The position numbers and the translations under genes were made by a program. From JADKIH01 sp031385005 (GTDB lineage: Bacteria > Bacteroidota > Bacteroidia > AKYH767-A > 2013-40CM-41-45): a DNA stretch of 64,000 nucleotides. How positions within the stretch are numbered: position 1 is the stretch's first letter; every line of letters starts with the position of its first letter. Positions 1-10,255 of this stretch are shown here, piece after piece. The notes beneath the pieces are model-generated. The model worked only from the letters and a program-made list of their open reading frames with translations. It was not told the DNA's origin and searched no databases. Where the stretch lies: contig JANNBB010000029.1 of NCBI GenBank assembly GCA_031385005.1, positions 60,291 through 124,290 on the forward strand, written 5' to 3'.

Positions 1-2
1 TA

Positions 3-3000
3 GCAGATATTTCAAATGCCTCTTGGACAAGTGCGTGGAACCTTGAGTTCGCCGGATTTGCAACAGCCGTTTCTTCCGGTGGTGGGCGCGGCGGTTATAC
101 TTTTTCATCATCCAATCAAAACGCACTGAGTGTTGCTCCCGGTAATTCTGCCTGGGGCGGTGATTTCAGAAGAGCCAATGGTGGCCTTGGTGGCAAACCA
201 CTCGACTATTCCACAGGAAAAATATTCATGGGCGGAGGCGGTGGTGCGGGAGAAGAAAACAACTCGAAAGGTGGAGCGGGTGGAAATGGCGGAGGATTAA
301 TCGTCATGCAAACATATGCGGGTTTTAGCGGCTCCGGTCAGATAAATGCCAATGGAGCTAATGGAGCGTCAACGACGGGAACAAATGGTACAGACGGCGC
401 AGGTGGTGGTGGTGGCGGCGGAACAATTATTATTAATACTACAGGATTTGTCAATGGTATTTCTCTTAACACAAATGGTGGTAATGGTGGCAATCAGGTT
501 GTCGGTATCTTCAATACAGAAACTGAAGGACCGGGCGGTGGTGGCGGCGGCGGATATATAGCTATCACCGGTGGTTCTGCTTCAAGAAATTCAAATGGCG
601 GAAACAATGGCACAACAAATTCTACATCATTAACAGAATTTCCTCCGAATGGTGCTACCAGAGGAGCTTCGGGCATAAACAATGGCGCAATTTATACTTT
701 TAGTATTCTCACACAACCGGTTAATCTTTGCAGCGCTTCTTCAACTACACTGACTTTTACTCTACAGGGTACAGCCCCTCCGGGAACAACATATTATTGG
801 TATGATCAGTCTACCGGCGGTGCGATTCTGGGTTCCGGTACTTCATATACTACTCCTGTTATCTCTTCTTCAAAAACATTTTACATCGTTGCTTGTCCGG
901 GATCTATTAGGGTTCCGTTACAAGTGAACATCAGCACTCCACCAACAGTGAGCTTTACCTCTACGGTTGTTTGCGCTTCAAATCCTACAACATTTACTCC
1001 CGGCGGTTCATCGACGATTAGTAGCTGGAGTTGGGATTTCGGAGACGGCTCTGCTATATCAACGCAGCAAAACCCTCAGCATACTTATTCCGGAGGCGGA
1101 ACATATACTGCAGTCCTTACAGTAAGTGATGGAGTTTGTACATCTTCGCTCTCACAAAATGTTGTTGTAACAACAGCGCCAACCGTTGGATTTTCATCTT
1201 CGGCTTCCATATGCGGATCCTTAAATGTTCAATTCACAAATACCACCACCGGAGCTAATGCATATTCCTGGAACTTCGGAGATGGCAGTGCAATTAGTAC
1301 AAACACCAGTCCTTTCCATGTTTATCCTTCTGCCGGTACCTATTCGGTAATATTAACCGCCGGCGGCAGCGGATGTTCAGGCGCAGATACTCTATCGATA
1401 AACATTGGCATTGCGCCACTCGCTTCCATTTCGTCTGTTGGTTCTATTTGTCAGGGCGATACGATACAATTTTTAAATCAGTCAAATACAAACGGGCAGC
1501 CAGTTGTTTCGTGGAGCTGGGATTTTGGTGATGGCAGTTCGGCATCACCGGCATTCAGTCCTTCTCATTCATACGCTCTTCCCGGAATCTATAACATTAC
1601 ACTCGATGTAAATACAGCAAACTGTAACGACGATACAACAATTACAATTAATGTCACAGCTGGTCCGGTAGTTAATTTTTCAACGAACACAACAACGGGT
1701 TGCGGTCCGCTTCCGGTATCGTTCAGCAATACTACAACAGGATCTCCGACATACAACTGGAGTTTTGGTGATGGTTCATCGTCGGCAAATGCAAGTCCAA
1801 CGCATACTTATACAACAGCGGGTACTTACAGCGTTACTTTGATTGCCACACAGGGATCCTGTGCCGATACGCTATCGGTAAACAATTTGATTCAGGTTTT
1901 TAATTCACCCCGTTCAGTTTTTAGCGTAAACAATTCTATTTGTTTGGGAGATAGCATGAACTTCACGAATTCTTCGATCGGTAACGGCTCACCGATAAGT
2001 TCTTATTCGTGGAATTTTGGAGATGGAAGCCCGGCCTCATCTGTTGTGAGCCCTTCACACTACTATTCTTCACCGGGTTCTTATTCTGTTGTACTTACTG
2101 CGAATAATGCAAACTGCTCGGACGATACAACCATAATCGTCAATGTATCGAATGGTCCGATTGCATCTTTTACTGCTCCGATAACATCCTCTTGCGGAAG
2201 TTTTACTGCCAACTTTAACAATACGACTAGCGGCTCTCCTGTATATTTATGGGATTTTGGAGATGGTAGCGCAACTTCGGCATCGGTAAATCCTTCTCAT
2301 ACTTACTCGCAACCGGGATTATATACGGTTACATTAATTGCCACTCAGGGATCCTGCGCAGACACTACAAGTCTTTCAAATTATATTCTGGTTGCCGCAC
2401 CACCCACGAGTTCGTTTTCAATTTCTAATACTTGCGAGGGTGATTCGGTGAGATTTGTAAGCACATCAACGGGTGGACCCATGAGTAATTATAGCTGGAC
2501 GTTTGGTGATGGTACAACAGGATCGGGAAATGCGCCAAAACATTTATATGGATCGACAGGTAATTTTACGGTGCAATTGATTGTTGATGCAGCCAGCTGT
2601 AATGACGATACGACAATATCAATTACCATTAATCCAAATCCGGTTGTGGGATTTTCTTCTTCACAAACACAATCGTGTGATAGCGCTACGGTTTCTTTTG
2701 CAAATGCGTCGACAGGAGCATCCGCTTATAATTGGGATTTTGGTGATGGCAATACATCCAATACATTTACGCCAACTCATTTTTATTCAGCGCCCGGCCT
2801 TTATACGGTATCACTTCAGGCAATAACAACAGAAGGTTGCAGTAGCGCACGAACACGATTGAACCTTGTTCAAATATATGCAACACCTGTTGCAACTTTT
2901 ACGACATCTTCCGGAAGCATATGCAAAAATGATTGTATAATATTAACTGGTCAATCGACACCCGATGTAACGAGTTGGCAATGGACTGTTACCGGCGCAA

Positions 3001-3878
3001 ATCCGGCCAATGCAACGGGTCAGAATACAGGAAACATCTGTTATCCTTCTGCGGGAGATTTTGATGTGATCTTAAGTGTTTCAAATGGCTTTTGTTCAAG
3101 CATAAAAACAGAAACAGCATTTATTCATGTAGCCGATTGTTCGGTGATGCCGGTTGCTCAATTTATTTCCGGAGACACAACATTTTGTCAGGGTAGCTGT
3201 ATTGATTTTGTTGATTTATCTTCCAATGCAACTTTTTGGAATTGGATATTTCCGGGAGCGATACCGGGGACATCTGTTCTTGAAAACCCGGCAAGTGTTT
3301 GTTATAACTCACCCGGTCAATACGCTGTTACTCTAATAGCCGGAAATACACTTGGAACTGATACCATTATTTTAACAAACTTTATTCAGGTAATGTCGGC
3401 CCCTTCTGCACCCGCGATATCACAAAACGGAAATGTATTAACGAGTACATCAGGAACCGCTTATCAATGGACGTATAATGGAGTAGAGATTTCGGGAGCC
3501 ACAGGTCAGGTGTATACAGCTACGCTATCAGGTGATTATACAGTAACAATCTCTGATGCGAATGGTTGTACATCCATATCGACTCCGCTACATGTTTCGC
3601 TTGTTGGTTTAGAGGATTTGGAAAGCGACCATTTATTTTATGTATATCCCAATCCGGCAAGCGACAACTCTCCAATAATTATTTCAATACGACAAGTAAA
3701 CAATTACGCAGTTCAATTATTTGACGAAACAGGCCGACTTGTTTATGCTGATGAATTTGAAGTAAGGCAGGCAGACGAACTGTACAAAATTAAAAAAGAG
3801 GATTTAGCAAAAGGAGTTTATTTTTTACATCTTGAATCGAAGGAAATGCGCCGAATTCTTCCTTTGATTGTACATTAA
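3..3878 (+). CDS. Glycine-rich multi-PKD surface protein with T9SS sorting tail (5' partial)
   Basis: The reading frame is open from base 3, so the gene starts before the window and 1291 residues are visible. The first ~240 residues are Gly/Asn/Ser-rich with runs of glycine. Then come eight PKD-type modules, each marked by a W-x-FGDG core (codons near 1024, 1269, 1519, 1756, 2011, 2248, 2494 and 2734, spaced about 80 residues). Two degenerate modules (WQWTV, WNWIF) and an Ig-like stretch follow. The C-terminus has VYPNPASDN, then GRLVY and KGVYFLHL, the usual Por/T9SS type A sorting tail, so the protein is probably secreted and anchored on the cell surface. PKD arrays are known as spacers and carbohydrate/protein contact modules; no catalytic domain is visible. 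Role as adhesin or matrix protein is inferred. Confidence 0.85.
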   Translation, partial: ADISNASWTSAWNLEFAGFATAVSSGGGRGGYTFSSSNQNALSVAPGNSAWGGDFRRANGGLGGKPLDYSTGKIFMGGGGGAGEENNSKGGAGGNGGGLIVMQTYAGFSGSGQINANGANGASTTGTNGTDGAGGGGGGGTIIINTTGFVNGISLNTNGGNGGNQVVGIFNTETEGPGGGGGGGYIAITGGSASRNSNGGNNGTTNSTSLTEFPPNGATRGASGINNGAIYTFSILTQPVNLCSASSTTLTFTLQGTAPPGTTYYWYDQSTGGAILGSGTSYTTPVISSSKTFYIVACPGSIRVPLQVNISTPPTVSFTSTVVCASNPTTFTPGGSSTISSWSWDFGDGSAISTQQNPQHTYSGGGTYTAVLTVSDGVCTSSLSQNVVVTTAPTVGFSSSASICGSLNVQFTNTTTGANAYSWNFGDGSAISTNTSPFHVYPSAGTYSVILTAGGSGCSGADTLSINIGIAPLASISSVGSICQGDTIQFLNQSNTNGQPVVSWSWDFGDGSSASPAFSPSHSYALPGIYNITLDVNTANCNDDTTITINVTAGPVVNFSTNTTTGCGPLPVSFSNTTTGSPTYNWSFGDGSSSANASPTHTYTTAGTYSVTLIATQGSCADTLSVNNLIQVFNSPRSVFSVNNSICLGDSMNFTNSSIGNGSPISSYSWNFGDGSPASSVVSPSHYYSSPGSYSVVLTANNANCSDDTTIIVNVSNGPIASFTAPITSSCGSFTANFNNTTSGSPVYLWDFGDGSATSASVNPSHTYSQPGLYTVTLIATQGSCADTTSLSNYILVAAPPTSSFSISNTCEGDSVRFVSTSTGGPMSNYSWTFGDGTTGSGNAPKHLYGSTGNFTVQLIVDAASCNDDTTISITINPNPVVGFSSSQTQSCDSATVSFANASTGASAYNWDFGDGNTSNTFTPTHFYSAPGLYTVSLQAITTEGCSSARTRLNLVQIYATPVATFTTSSGSICKNDCIILTGQSTPDVTSWQWTVTGANPANATGQNTGNICYPSAGDFDVILSVSNGFCSSIKTETAFIHVADCSVMPVAQFISGDTTFCQGSCIDFVDLSSNATFWNWIFPGAIPGTSVLENPASVCYNSPGQYAVTLIAGNTLGTDTIILTNFIQVMSAPSAPAISQNGNVLTSTSGTAYQWTYNGVEISGATGQVYTATLSGDYTVTISDANGCTSISTPLHVSLVGLEDLESDHLFYVYPNPASDNSPIIISIRQVNNYAVQLFDETGRLVYADEFEVRQADELYKIKKEDLAKGVYFLHLESKEMRRILPLIVH

Positions 3879-3985
3879 TGCTTTTTTAACTTCAATTTTA
3901 GCTGTAAGAAATCTCATTTTCTTACATTAACTAATCTTTCTTTTTTGGGTAAAATACATTCAGCGCAATTTATGCGCCTATGTAA

Positions 3986-5959
3986 ATGAAAAAGCCCGTA
4001 TTTTATTTATTGTATTTAATTTTTATTAGTACTTGTGTTTCTGCACAGATTCCACAAGCAAAGGACACTACGCCATTTTATATGATGTCGCTGGAACAGC
4101 TGATGAACTTAAATGTTACTGTTTCTTCACAGCTTCCAATGATTAACAGAGAGGCGCCCGGAGCAATTACCGTAATTAGTGAGGATGAAATTAAAAATTC
4201 AGGAGCAAAAGATCTGATGCAGATTTTGCAACAGGTTCCCGGTTTTGCTTTTGGGGTTGATGTCGATGGTGTGGTTGGTGTTGGTTTCCGTGGGAATTGG
4301 GTTTATGAGGGAAAGATTCTGTTTTTATTAGACGGGATGGATTTAAGTGAAGACCTATATTCAACAAATCAATTGGGCTTCCATTTTCCGCTTGACCGAA
4401 TTAAACATATCGAAATTATTCGAGGTCCGGGTGCGGCTATTTATGGGGGTAATGCCGCATTTGCCGTCATCAATATTATTACTTATAACGACAAAGACTT
4501 CAATGGAATTCAGACATCCTTTGGACACTCATTAATTAAAAACACTTTTGGTAGTCGCCAGGTTTCATTGGCCGTTGGTAAATCGCTTGGCAATGCACAC
4601 ATCAACTTGTCAACCTTTGTTGGAGAAGCAAACAGAAGCAATCAAAAATATACAGACTATCAGGGCACCAGTTATGATATGACGGAGCAATCGAGGATAG
4701 GAAACACTGAATACAGATTGGATTTTTTTCTTAAAGGTTTATCGCTAACCGGTCGTTATAATTTATATTCTGTCCAGCAAAGAGATGGATATGATTTAAT
4801 ATTTAGACAACCATACACGTTGAATTTCAATATGGGAAATGTGAATGTTAAATATGATTTTCGAACAAAAAGCGGATTAAATATTACGCCGGGAATAAAG
4901 TTAAAATTCGAAGAGCCATGGTCATATAAAAAAGCAGTTGTGGATGACGACTTCAGAACATTTGATAAATATGTAAATAAAAACACGTATTATATTAATA
5001 CAAGCTATAACCAATTAACTTATCTGGATATTGTAGCAGGATTGGAATATTATAATGTGTTCTCCAAGGAAAATAGAGATACGATGCGTTTTTTCAACGG
5101 CAGAAATACTTTTTGTATTGATAATTATGCCGGATTTTTTCAATCAGTAATTAAGCTCACCCATTTTAATATAATTTTCGGAAACAGAATTGAATACAGT
5201 CCATATTTCGGAACCTCTTATGTGCCTCGCACCGGAATAACAAAGGTAAAGGATGGCTATCACTTAAAGGCACTATATAGCCGATCTTTCAGAACACCGT
5301 CAATTGAAAACATAAATTTGAATCCTGACATAAAACCGGAAAAACTAGTTTCCTATGAATTGGAATTCGGCAAAAAATTATCTTCAAATTCTTATCTGAC
5401 TTCCAATATTTATTTAATGAAATCAACGAATACAATAATATTTACTTACGACGAAAACCTAAACGACAATTATATTAACCATAGCTGTACAGGATCGTAT
5501 GGATTAGAGATTGACTATAAAATCAAAACAAAATATTTCTTCAGTAACATTAATTATTCTTATTATCATGTATATAATCATGGCGACACCTGTATTTATT
5601 TAGTTCCCGGAAGAACTGATCTGGCTTTAGGGTTTGCAAGACATACTGTGAATTTCAACGCCAACATTCCTCTTTCGAAAAACATAAAATTAAATCCATC
5701 ATGTAATTATTTTTCAAAGAGATATTCAAGCTCACAAGATGATTCAGGCATCATTACAGTTACAGAATATAACCCATCTTTTTACACAAATCTTAGTTTA
5801 AATTTTGAAAATTTGTTTGTTAAAAATTTCCAACTCAACTTTTCATGTTTAAATGTATTTGACGAGAAGACCCTATATATACAACCATATACCGGCAATC
5901 ATGAACCATTGCCGGGAACGGGTAGAGAATTTCAGTTAAAACTAAACTATTCTTTCTAG
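3986..5959 (+). CDS. TonB-dependent outer-membrane receptor
   Basis: This 657-residue protein starts with a signal peptide (cleavage near VSAQ) and has a plug domain at about residues 45-165 (PGAITVISEDEI, then IEIIRGPGAAIYGGNAAFAVINII). The rest is predicted beta-barrel, and it ends in an aromatic residue (LNYSF), as outer-membrane proteins do. No CarboxypepD_reg N-terminal domain and no visible SusD partner, so it is closer to siderophore/cobalamin-type receptors than to SusC. It lies 8 bp before a YfiR-like gene and a giant hybrid kinase, which suggests a sensory rather than purely nutritional role. The substrate cannot be told from sequence. Confidence 0.88.
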   Translation: MKKPVFYLLYLIFISTCVSAQIPQAKDTTPFYMMSLEQLMNLNVTVSSQLPMINREAPGAITVISEDEIKNSGAKDLMQILQQVPGFAFGVDVDGVVGVGFRGNWVYEGKILFLLDGMDLSEDLYSTNQLGFHFPLDRIKHIEIIRGPGAAIYGGNAAFAVINIITYNDKDFNGIQTSFGHSLIKNTFGSRQVSLAVGKSLGNAHINLSTFVGEANRSNQKYTDYQGTSYDMTEQSRIGNTEYRLDFFLKGLSLTGRYNLYSVQQRDGYDLIFRQPYTLNFNMGNVNVKYDFRTKSGLNITPGIKLKFEEPWSYKKAVVDDDFRTFDKYVNKNTYYINTSYNQLTYLDIVAGLEYYNVFSKENRDTMRFFNGRNTFCIDNYAGFFQSVIKLTHFNIIFGNRIEYSPYFGTSYVPRTGITKVKDGYHLKALYSRSFRTPSIENINLNPDIKPEKLVSYELEFGKKLSSNSYLTSNIYLMKSTNTIIFTYDENLNDNYINHSCTGSYGLEIDYKIKTKYFFSNINYSYYHVYNHGDTCIYLVPGRTDLALGFARHTVNFNANIPLSKNIKLNPSCNYFSKRYSSSQDDSGIITVTEYNPSFYTNLSLNFENLFVKNFQLNFSCLNVFDEKTLYIQPYTGNHEPLPGTGREFQLKLNYSF

Positions 5960-5967
5960 AGAAGTCG

Positions 5968-6513
5968 ATGTTAAAAATGACGAAGCATATTTATAAGCAA
6001 ATCAGTATTTTTTCAATACTGATGGCCATGCTTTTCGTCATATTTACAAAAGCGCATTCGCAGCCACCGGCAAATGATAAAAACGTGAAAGCGCTTTTTG
6101 TACTCAATTTTATACGCTATGTAAACTGGCCCGATGCTAAAGAAGGCGAAGTAATTAAGATTGGAATAACGGGAAATTCAGCAATAACGGAAGCGTTGCA
6201 GACCATGATTAACAATCGAAAGGAAAACAAAAACTATATTATAGAAACAACATCGTTTGACGAAACAAACGACTATCGTATTTTGATTGTTACTAAAGAG
6301 CATCGATTAAAAACGGAAGACTGGGTAAAAAAATATTCAGGAAAACAAGTTTTAGTGATTTCCGAGGAGTGTGAAAAACCCTCGAGCGCAGCCATAAATC
6401 TGATTAATGTTGATAATAAAATTCGTTTTGAAATAAATATGAAAGGAGCCGAAAGAGGCGGAGTTAGTATTTCAACTAAACTTACAGATATGGCAACATC
6501 AGTTCAACAATAA
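5968..6513 (+). CDS. YfiR/HmsC-like periplasmic protein (DUF4154)
   Basis: The 181-residue protein has an N-terminal signal segment (residues ~15-32), then the DUF4154 pattern: VKALFVLNFIRYVNWP, with IKIGITGN shortly after and a C-terminal IRFEINMKGAERGGVSIST. In Pseudomonas, YfiR is a periplasmic repressor of a membrane-bound diguanylate cyclase. In Bacteroidota the same family often sits beside hybrid histidine kinases, as here (the kinase starts 6 bp downstream). The likely role is periplasmic input or inhibition for the adjacent kinase; that is inference from context. The start at 5968 is followed by a second ATG four codons on, which is equally possible. Confidence 0.82.
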   Translation: MLKMTKHIYKQISIFSILMAMLFVIFTKAHSQPPANDKNVKALFVLNFIRYVNWPDAKEGEVIKIGITGNSAITEALQTMINNRKENKNYIIETTSFDETNDYRILIVTKEHRLKTEDWVKKYSGKQVLVISEECEKPSSAAINLINVDNKIRFEINMKGAERGGVSISTKLTDMATSVQQ

Positions 6514-6519
6514 TTATCT

Positions 6520-9500
6520 ATGAAAAGCAAGAGCCCATATAAAATTGATTTGGAAATTTATATTGTATTCGTTGTTGTAATCAGCGTTTCGGTATTTAAT
6601 GCCATCTATTCCACTATTCAAATCGCCTCCAGCCAGAAGTCTGTAAATAAAATATTGACTGTTGAAACTCCTGCATTGCAAAAACTTCAGGAGTTGAACT
6701 TGTTATTTACGCAGTCGGCAATGCTAACCACTAATTGGGTTTATCTTCCCGATAATTCGGAAAATAACAAAGACAACCTCAGATTAATTCTCAATGTGGA
6801 ATATCCGATTCTAAAAAACTCTATTATTAATCTTTTTGAAAAAACAAAAAGCAATGAGGAGTCGAATTTAATGTTTAAGTGTTTTGATGATTTTGATGAA
6901 ATTGTAGAACAGCAAAAGTTGGTTATGTCTTTGTTAGTTGATTTTGAAGACTATCAAAACCCCGAAAAGCATTTTCAAGCAGAAGAGATTTTGCAATATA
7001 AAGTAACCCCACTCACCAACGGACTCGTTTCCCGAATTAATGCTGCTATTTTAAAAAAGAAAACGGGTATTGATGAATTGCATTCTAAAATTGATGAATC
7101 TTCAAGGGTATTGCTCTTTAATGTTCAAGCTATTGCCATATTAATTGTATTCGTCATTTTGTTAGCCGCTTTTTATATGTCGACGAAGATCATTGTTCCG
7201 ATTATGCGCCTCAAGAATCATATTTTAAGAATGGCTAAAGGAGAAATTCCCGAAGTTGATTTGCGGTACGGAAAGAATGCAATTGGCCAAATGATTGAAG
7301 CGTTGAAACTATTTTCTATTAGTCTTCGAGAGACGACTTATTTCGCAAATAAAATTGGATATGGAAACCTCACTGCTGAATTCCAGCCCTTAAGTGATAA
7401 AGACGAGCTTCGAAACTCTTTATTACAAATGAGGGACAGGTTGAGGTTTGCCGATGAGGAAAATAAGAAGCGATCATGGGCGCTGTCACTTACTGAGAAA
7501 ATTAATGAGGCATTAAAAGAAAACACTGATAACATTACAACCCTATCAAATGCTTTAATTTCCACAATTGCCAAGGTGTTTGGCGCATATCAGGCGGGAT
7601 TTTATTTAAGTGAAAACTCCAACGGGGAGTTAAGTGGCCCGATTGTTTTACAAGGTGTTTATGCTATGGATCAAAGAAAGATTGGCCAACCTTTAAAGTC
7701 TGATGAACAGGGGTTAATATCACAAGCATTCCACGATGGAGAATTTATTTATTTGAGAAACGTAAAGAATACCAAAATAAAAATAAAAAGCGGACTTTCT
7801 GAGTTTACTCCGACACATATCTTGATTGTGCCGATCCGATTTGAATGTTTGACAATCGGGGTAATAGAAATTTCCGGTTTTAATGATTTTAGTAATTATG
7901 AAATCGATTATATAAAAAATGTTGGAGATAAGATTGCTACTTCAATAATGAGTGTTCGGGCAAACATGCTTACCAAAAGGTTATTGCAGGAATCCCGCGA
8001 GTTGGCTGACCGTCTTTCGGTTCAGGATGAAGATATGAAGAAGACAAATGAAGCCCTATCAATTCAAAGTAAATTATTGCAAGATTCTGAAGAAGAACTA
8101 AAGCATAGCAATAATGATCTGAAGCAAAAGGCCCGTGAACTTCAGCTTAAAAACGAAATTAATGAACAAGCAAGAATAGCGCTTATCCAGAAAGCAAAGG
8201 AATTAGAGGAAAGCAATAAGTACAAAGCAGAGTTTTTAGCGAATATGTCGCATGAGCTTAGAACACCCCTCAATAGCGTATTAATCTTAGCTAGACTTCT
8301 AGAAGAAAATAAAGAGAAAACACTGACAGATAAACAAAGAGAATATGCCGCCGTAATTCAAAAATCCGGAAAATCGCTTCTCACCATTATCAATGATATT
8401 TTAGATCACTCAAAAATTGAAGCAGGGAAGATCGAAATTTATCCCGAAAACATTGACCTAAAAGAAGTGTGCGAAGACATGCGACTGCTTTTTGATGAAT
8501 TTGCAATAGAGAAAATGATTTCTTTCAAGGTAATACCCGATGAAAATCTTCCGAAAAAGTTCATTTCAGACAAGTCAAAATTAGAACAGGTAATTAAAAA
8601 TCTTTTATCCAATGCATTTAAATTTACTTCCGGAAATGGGTTAGTTACGCTACGGGTAAATCCGGCTAAACCTGAAACAACTTTTTTGCGGTCGGATTTA
8701 AAAAGCCATAACCAGGTAATTGAATTTGAAATTAGCGACACAGGAATTGGGATTGAATACGACAAACAAACATTGATTTTTGAAGCATTCCAACAAGCTG
8801 ACGGATCAATTAGCAAGAGTTTTGGAGGAACCGGACTCGGATTATCTATTAGTAAAATGCTTGTTGCCATGTTAGGGGGAGAGATTCAACTCAAGAGTGA
8901 GCCGGGAAAAGGAAGTACTTTTTATTTTTATCTACCGGTACTTACCAAGGCTGAAGGATATTTAACAGACCAAAAGGAGCAGTTAATTTGTTCAAGGCCG
9001 AAAATTTACGAAACCGATAAATTAATTACAACTCCTTTAAATATCGACGATCGTGAGAACATAAACGAAGGAGACAAAACCATCTTAATTGTCGAAGGCG
9101 ATTCGTCCTTTGCCAATATACTATTAGAGCTAGCCCACCAAAGAAACTTTAAGGGAATTGTTGCCAACGATGGCAAGGAAGGACTTTTATTTGCCGCACG
9201 ATACAGGCCCTCGGCTATTATTATGGACATGCAATTACCGGAAATTAACGGCTGGTCTGTTTTGGATGAATTGAAATCAAATAATGAACTTAAAAACATT
9301 CCTGTTCACGTTATGTCGGCAATTGATAGGCAACGAATAGGAATGGACATGGGAGCGGCCACCTATCTTAAAAAGCCACTCGACTTAAAGGATTTAAATA
9401 ATGCCTTTATAACAATCGACCGTTCGGTTATGGGAGATAGTAAACATGTGCTCCTAGTTGAAGATGTTGTTATTCATCAAGAAATCGTAAAGAACCTTCT

Positions 9501-10248
9501 GATTACCCAGTATAGTAGTATTGAAGTTCATGTTGCCGGAAATCTCGAAACTGCAAAAGATTTAATGGTGCGTTATCCAATTGATTTTATTGTTCTTGAT
9601 CTTGATTTGGGTAATGGCGCCGAAGAAGGGATTTCTTTTTTGGAAAACGTAAAAGGCGATAATAACTATTGCAATATTCCTGTTGTTGTTTTTACCGGAC
9701 TAGATGTAGATGGATCTATTGAACAACGTATTAACGCATTGTCAACTAAGATTGTAAATAAAGACGGGACAACTTTCGACACATTGTTAGCCGAATCTGA
9801 TTCTTTTTTGAAAAGTATATATAGACCCGAAGAGGAGTTTACCTCTACACCTGATTATATGTTAAATATTCTCAAAGAGAAGTCGGTCTTATTGATTGAC
9901 GAGGATATGAGAAATGTATATGTTTTAACGGGATTGTTGGAGACACAAAAGATGCATGTTAAAGCAGTTCTTTCCGGTAGCGAGGCCCTTAAAAACCTGG
10001 AAGATATTTCGGCTGGAGATATTGTATTGATAGATATGGGTATGAGTAGCACTGATGGTTTTGAATTGATAAGGCGATTGCGATCAAACACCAAGCATCA
10101 AAACGTACCAATAATTGCAGTCACAACAAAAGCAATGGTCGGCGAACGCGAGAAGTGTTTACAATGCGGCGCCTCGGACTACATATCGAAGCCGATAAAT
10201 CCCGGCCAGCTTTTATCGCTCATGAGGGTTTGGTTATATAAGGAATAA
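6520..10248 (+). CDS. Hybrid sensor histidine kinase, HAMP-GAF-HisKA-HATPase with three receiver domains
   Basis: This is a 1242-residue membrane kinase. TM1 is at ~16-36 and TM2 at ~200-222, enclosing a ~165-residue periplasmic helical sensor. HAMP (~223-275), GAF (~330-485) and a long coiled coil (~490-570) follow. HisKA has FLANMSHELRTP with the phospho-acceptor His578, and HATPase has DTGIGI and GGTGLGLSI. Three receiver domains come next: ~850-960 (IIMDMQLPE), ~968-1085 (IVLDLDLG) and ~1115-1240 (VLIDMGM). Each keeps the phospho-Asp and a Lys (KKP, NKDG, SKP). The first has VEGD instead of the usual acidic pair VEDD. The gene sits between the yfiR-like gene and cheR-like gene with 6-7 bp gaps, so one operon is likely. 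Confidence 0.92.
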   Translation: MKSKSPYKIDLEIYIVFVVVISVSVFNAIYSTIQIASSQKSVNKILTVETPALQKLQELNLLFTQSAMLTTNWVYLPDNSENNKDNLRLILNVEYPILKNSIINLFEKTKSNEESNLMFKCFDDFDEIVEQQKLVMSLLVDFEDYQNPEKHFQAEEILQYKVTPLTNGLVSRINAAILKKKTGIDELHSKIDESSRVLLFNVQAIAILIVFVILLAAFYMSTKIIVPIMRLKNHILRMAKGEIPEVDLRYGKNAIGQMIEALKLFSISLRETTYFANKIGYGNLTAEFQPLSDKDELRNSLLQMRDRLRFADEENKKRSWALSLTEKINEALKENTDNITTLSNALISTIAKVFGAYQAGFYLSENSNGELSGPIVLQGVYAMDQRKIGQPLKSDEQGLISQAFHDGEFIYLRNVKNTKIKIKSGLSEFTPTHILIVPIRFECLTIGVIEISGFNDFSNYEIDYIKNVGDKIATSIMSVRANMLTKRLLQESRELADRLSVQDEDMKKTNEALSIQSKLLQDSEEELKHSNNDLKQKARELQLKNEINEQARIALIQKAKELEESNKYKAEFLANMSHELRTPLNSVLILARLLEENKEKTLTDKQREYAAVIQKSGKSLLTIINDILDHSKIEAGKIEIYPENIDLKEVCEDMRLLFDEFAIEKMISFKVIPDENLPKKFISDKSKLEQVIKNLLSNAFKFTSGNGLVTLRVNPAKPETTFLRSDLKSHNQVIEFEISDTGIGIEYDKQTLIFEAFQQADGSISKSFGGTGLGLSISKMLVAMLGGEIQLKSEPGKGSTFYFYLPVLTKAEGYLTDQKEQLICSRPKIYETDKLITTPLNIDDRENINEGDKTILIVEGDSSFANILLELAHQRNFKGIVANDGKEGLLFAARYRPSAIIMDMQLPEINGWSVLDELKSNNELKNIPVHVMSAIDRQRIGMDMGAATYLKKPLDLKDLNNAFITIDRSVMGDSKHVLLVEDVVIHQEIVKNLLITQYSSIEVHVAGNLETAKDLMVRYPIDFIVLDLDLGNGAEEGISFLENVKGDNNYCNIPVVVFTGLDVDGSIEQRINALSTKIVNKDGTTFDTLLAESDSFLKSIYRPEEEFTSTPDYMLNILKEKSVLLIDEDMRNVYVLTGLLETQKMHVKAVLSGSEALKNLEDISAGDIVLIDMGMSSTDGFELIRRLRSNTKHQNVPIIAVTTKAMVGEREKCLQCGASDYISKPINPGQLLSLMRVWLYKE

Positions 10249-10255
10249 AACAAAA

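Noticed and set aside
8439..9299. Long minus-strand frames inside the hybrid kinase gene
   Set aside because: They lie opposite clear kinase and receiver domains, show no family resemblance and are shadows of the coding strand.
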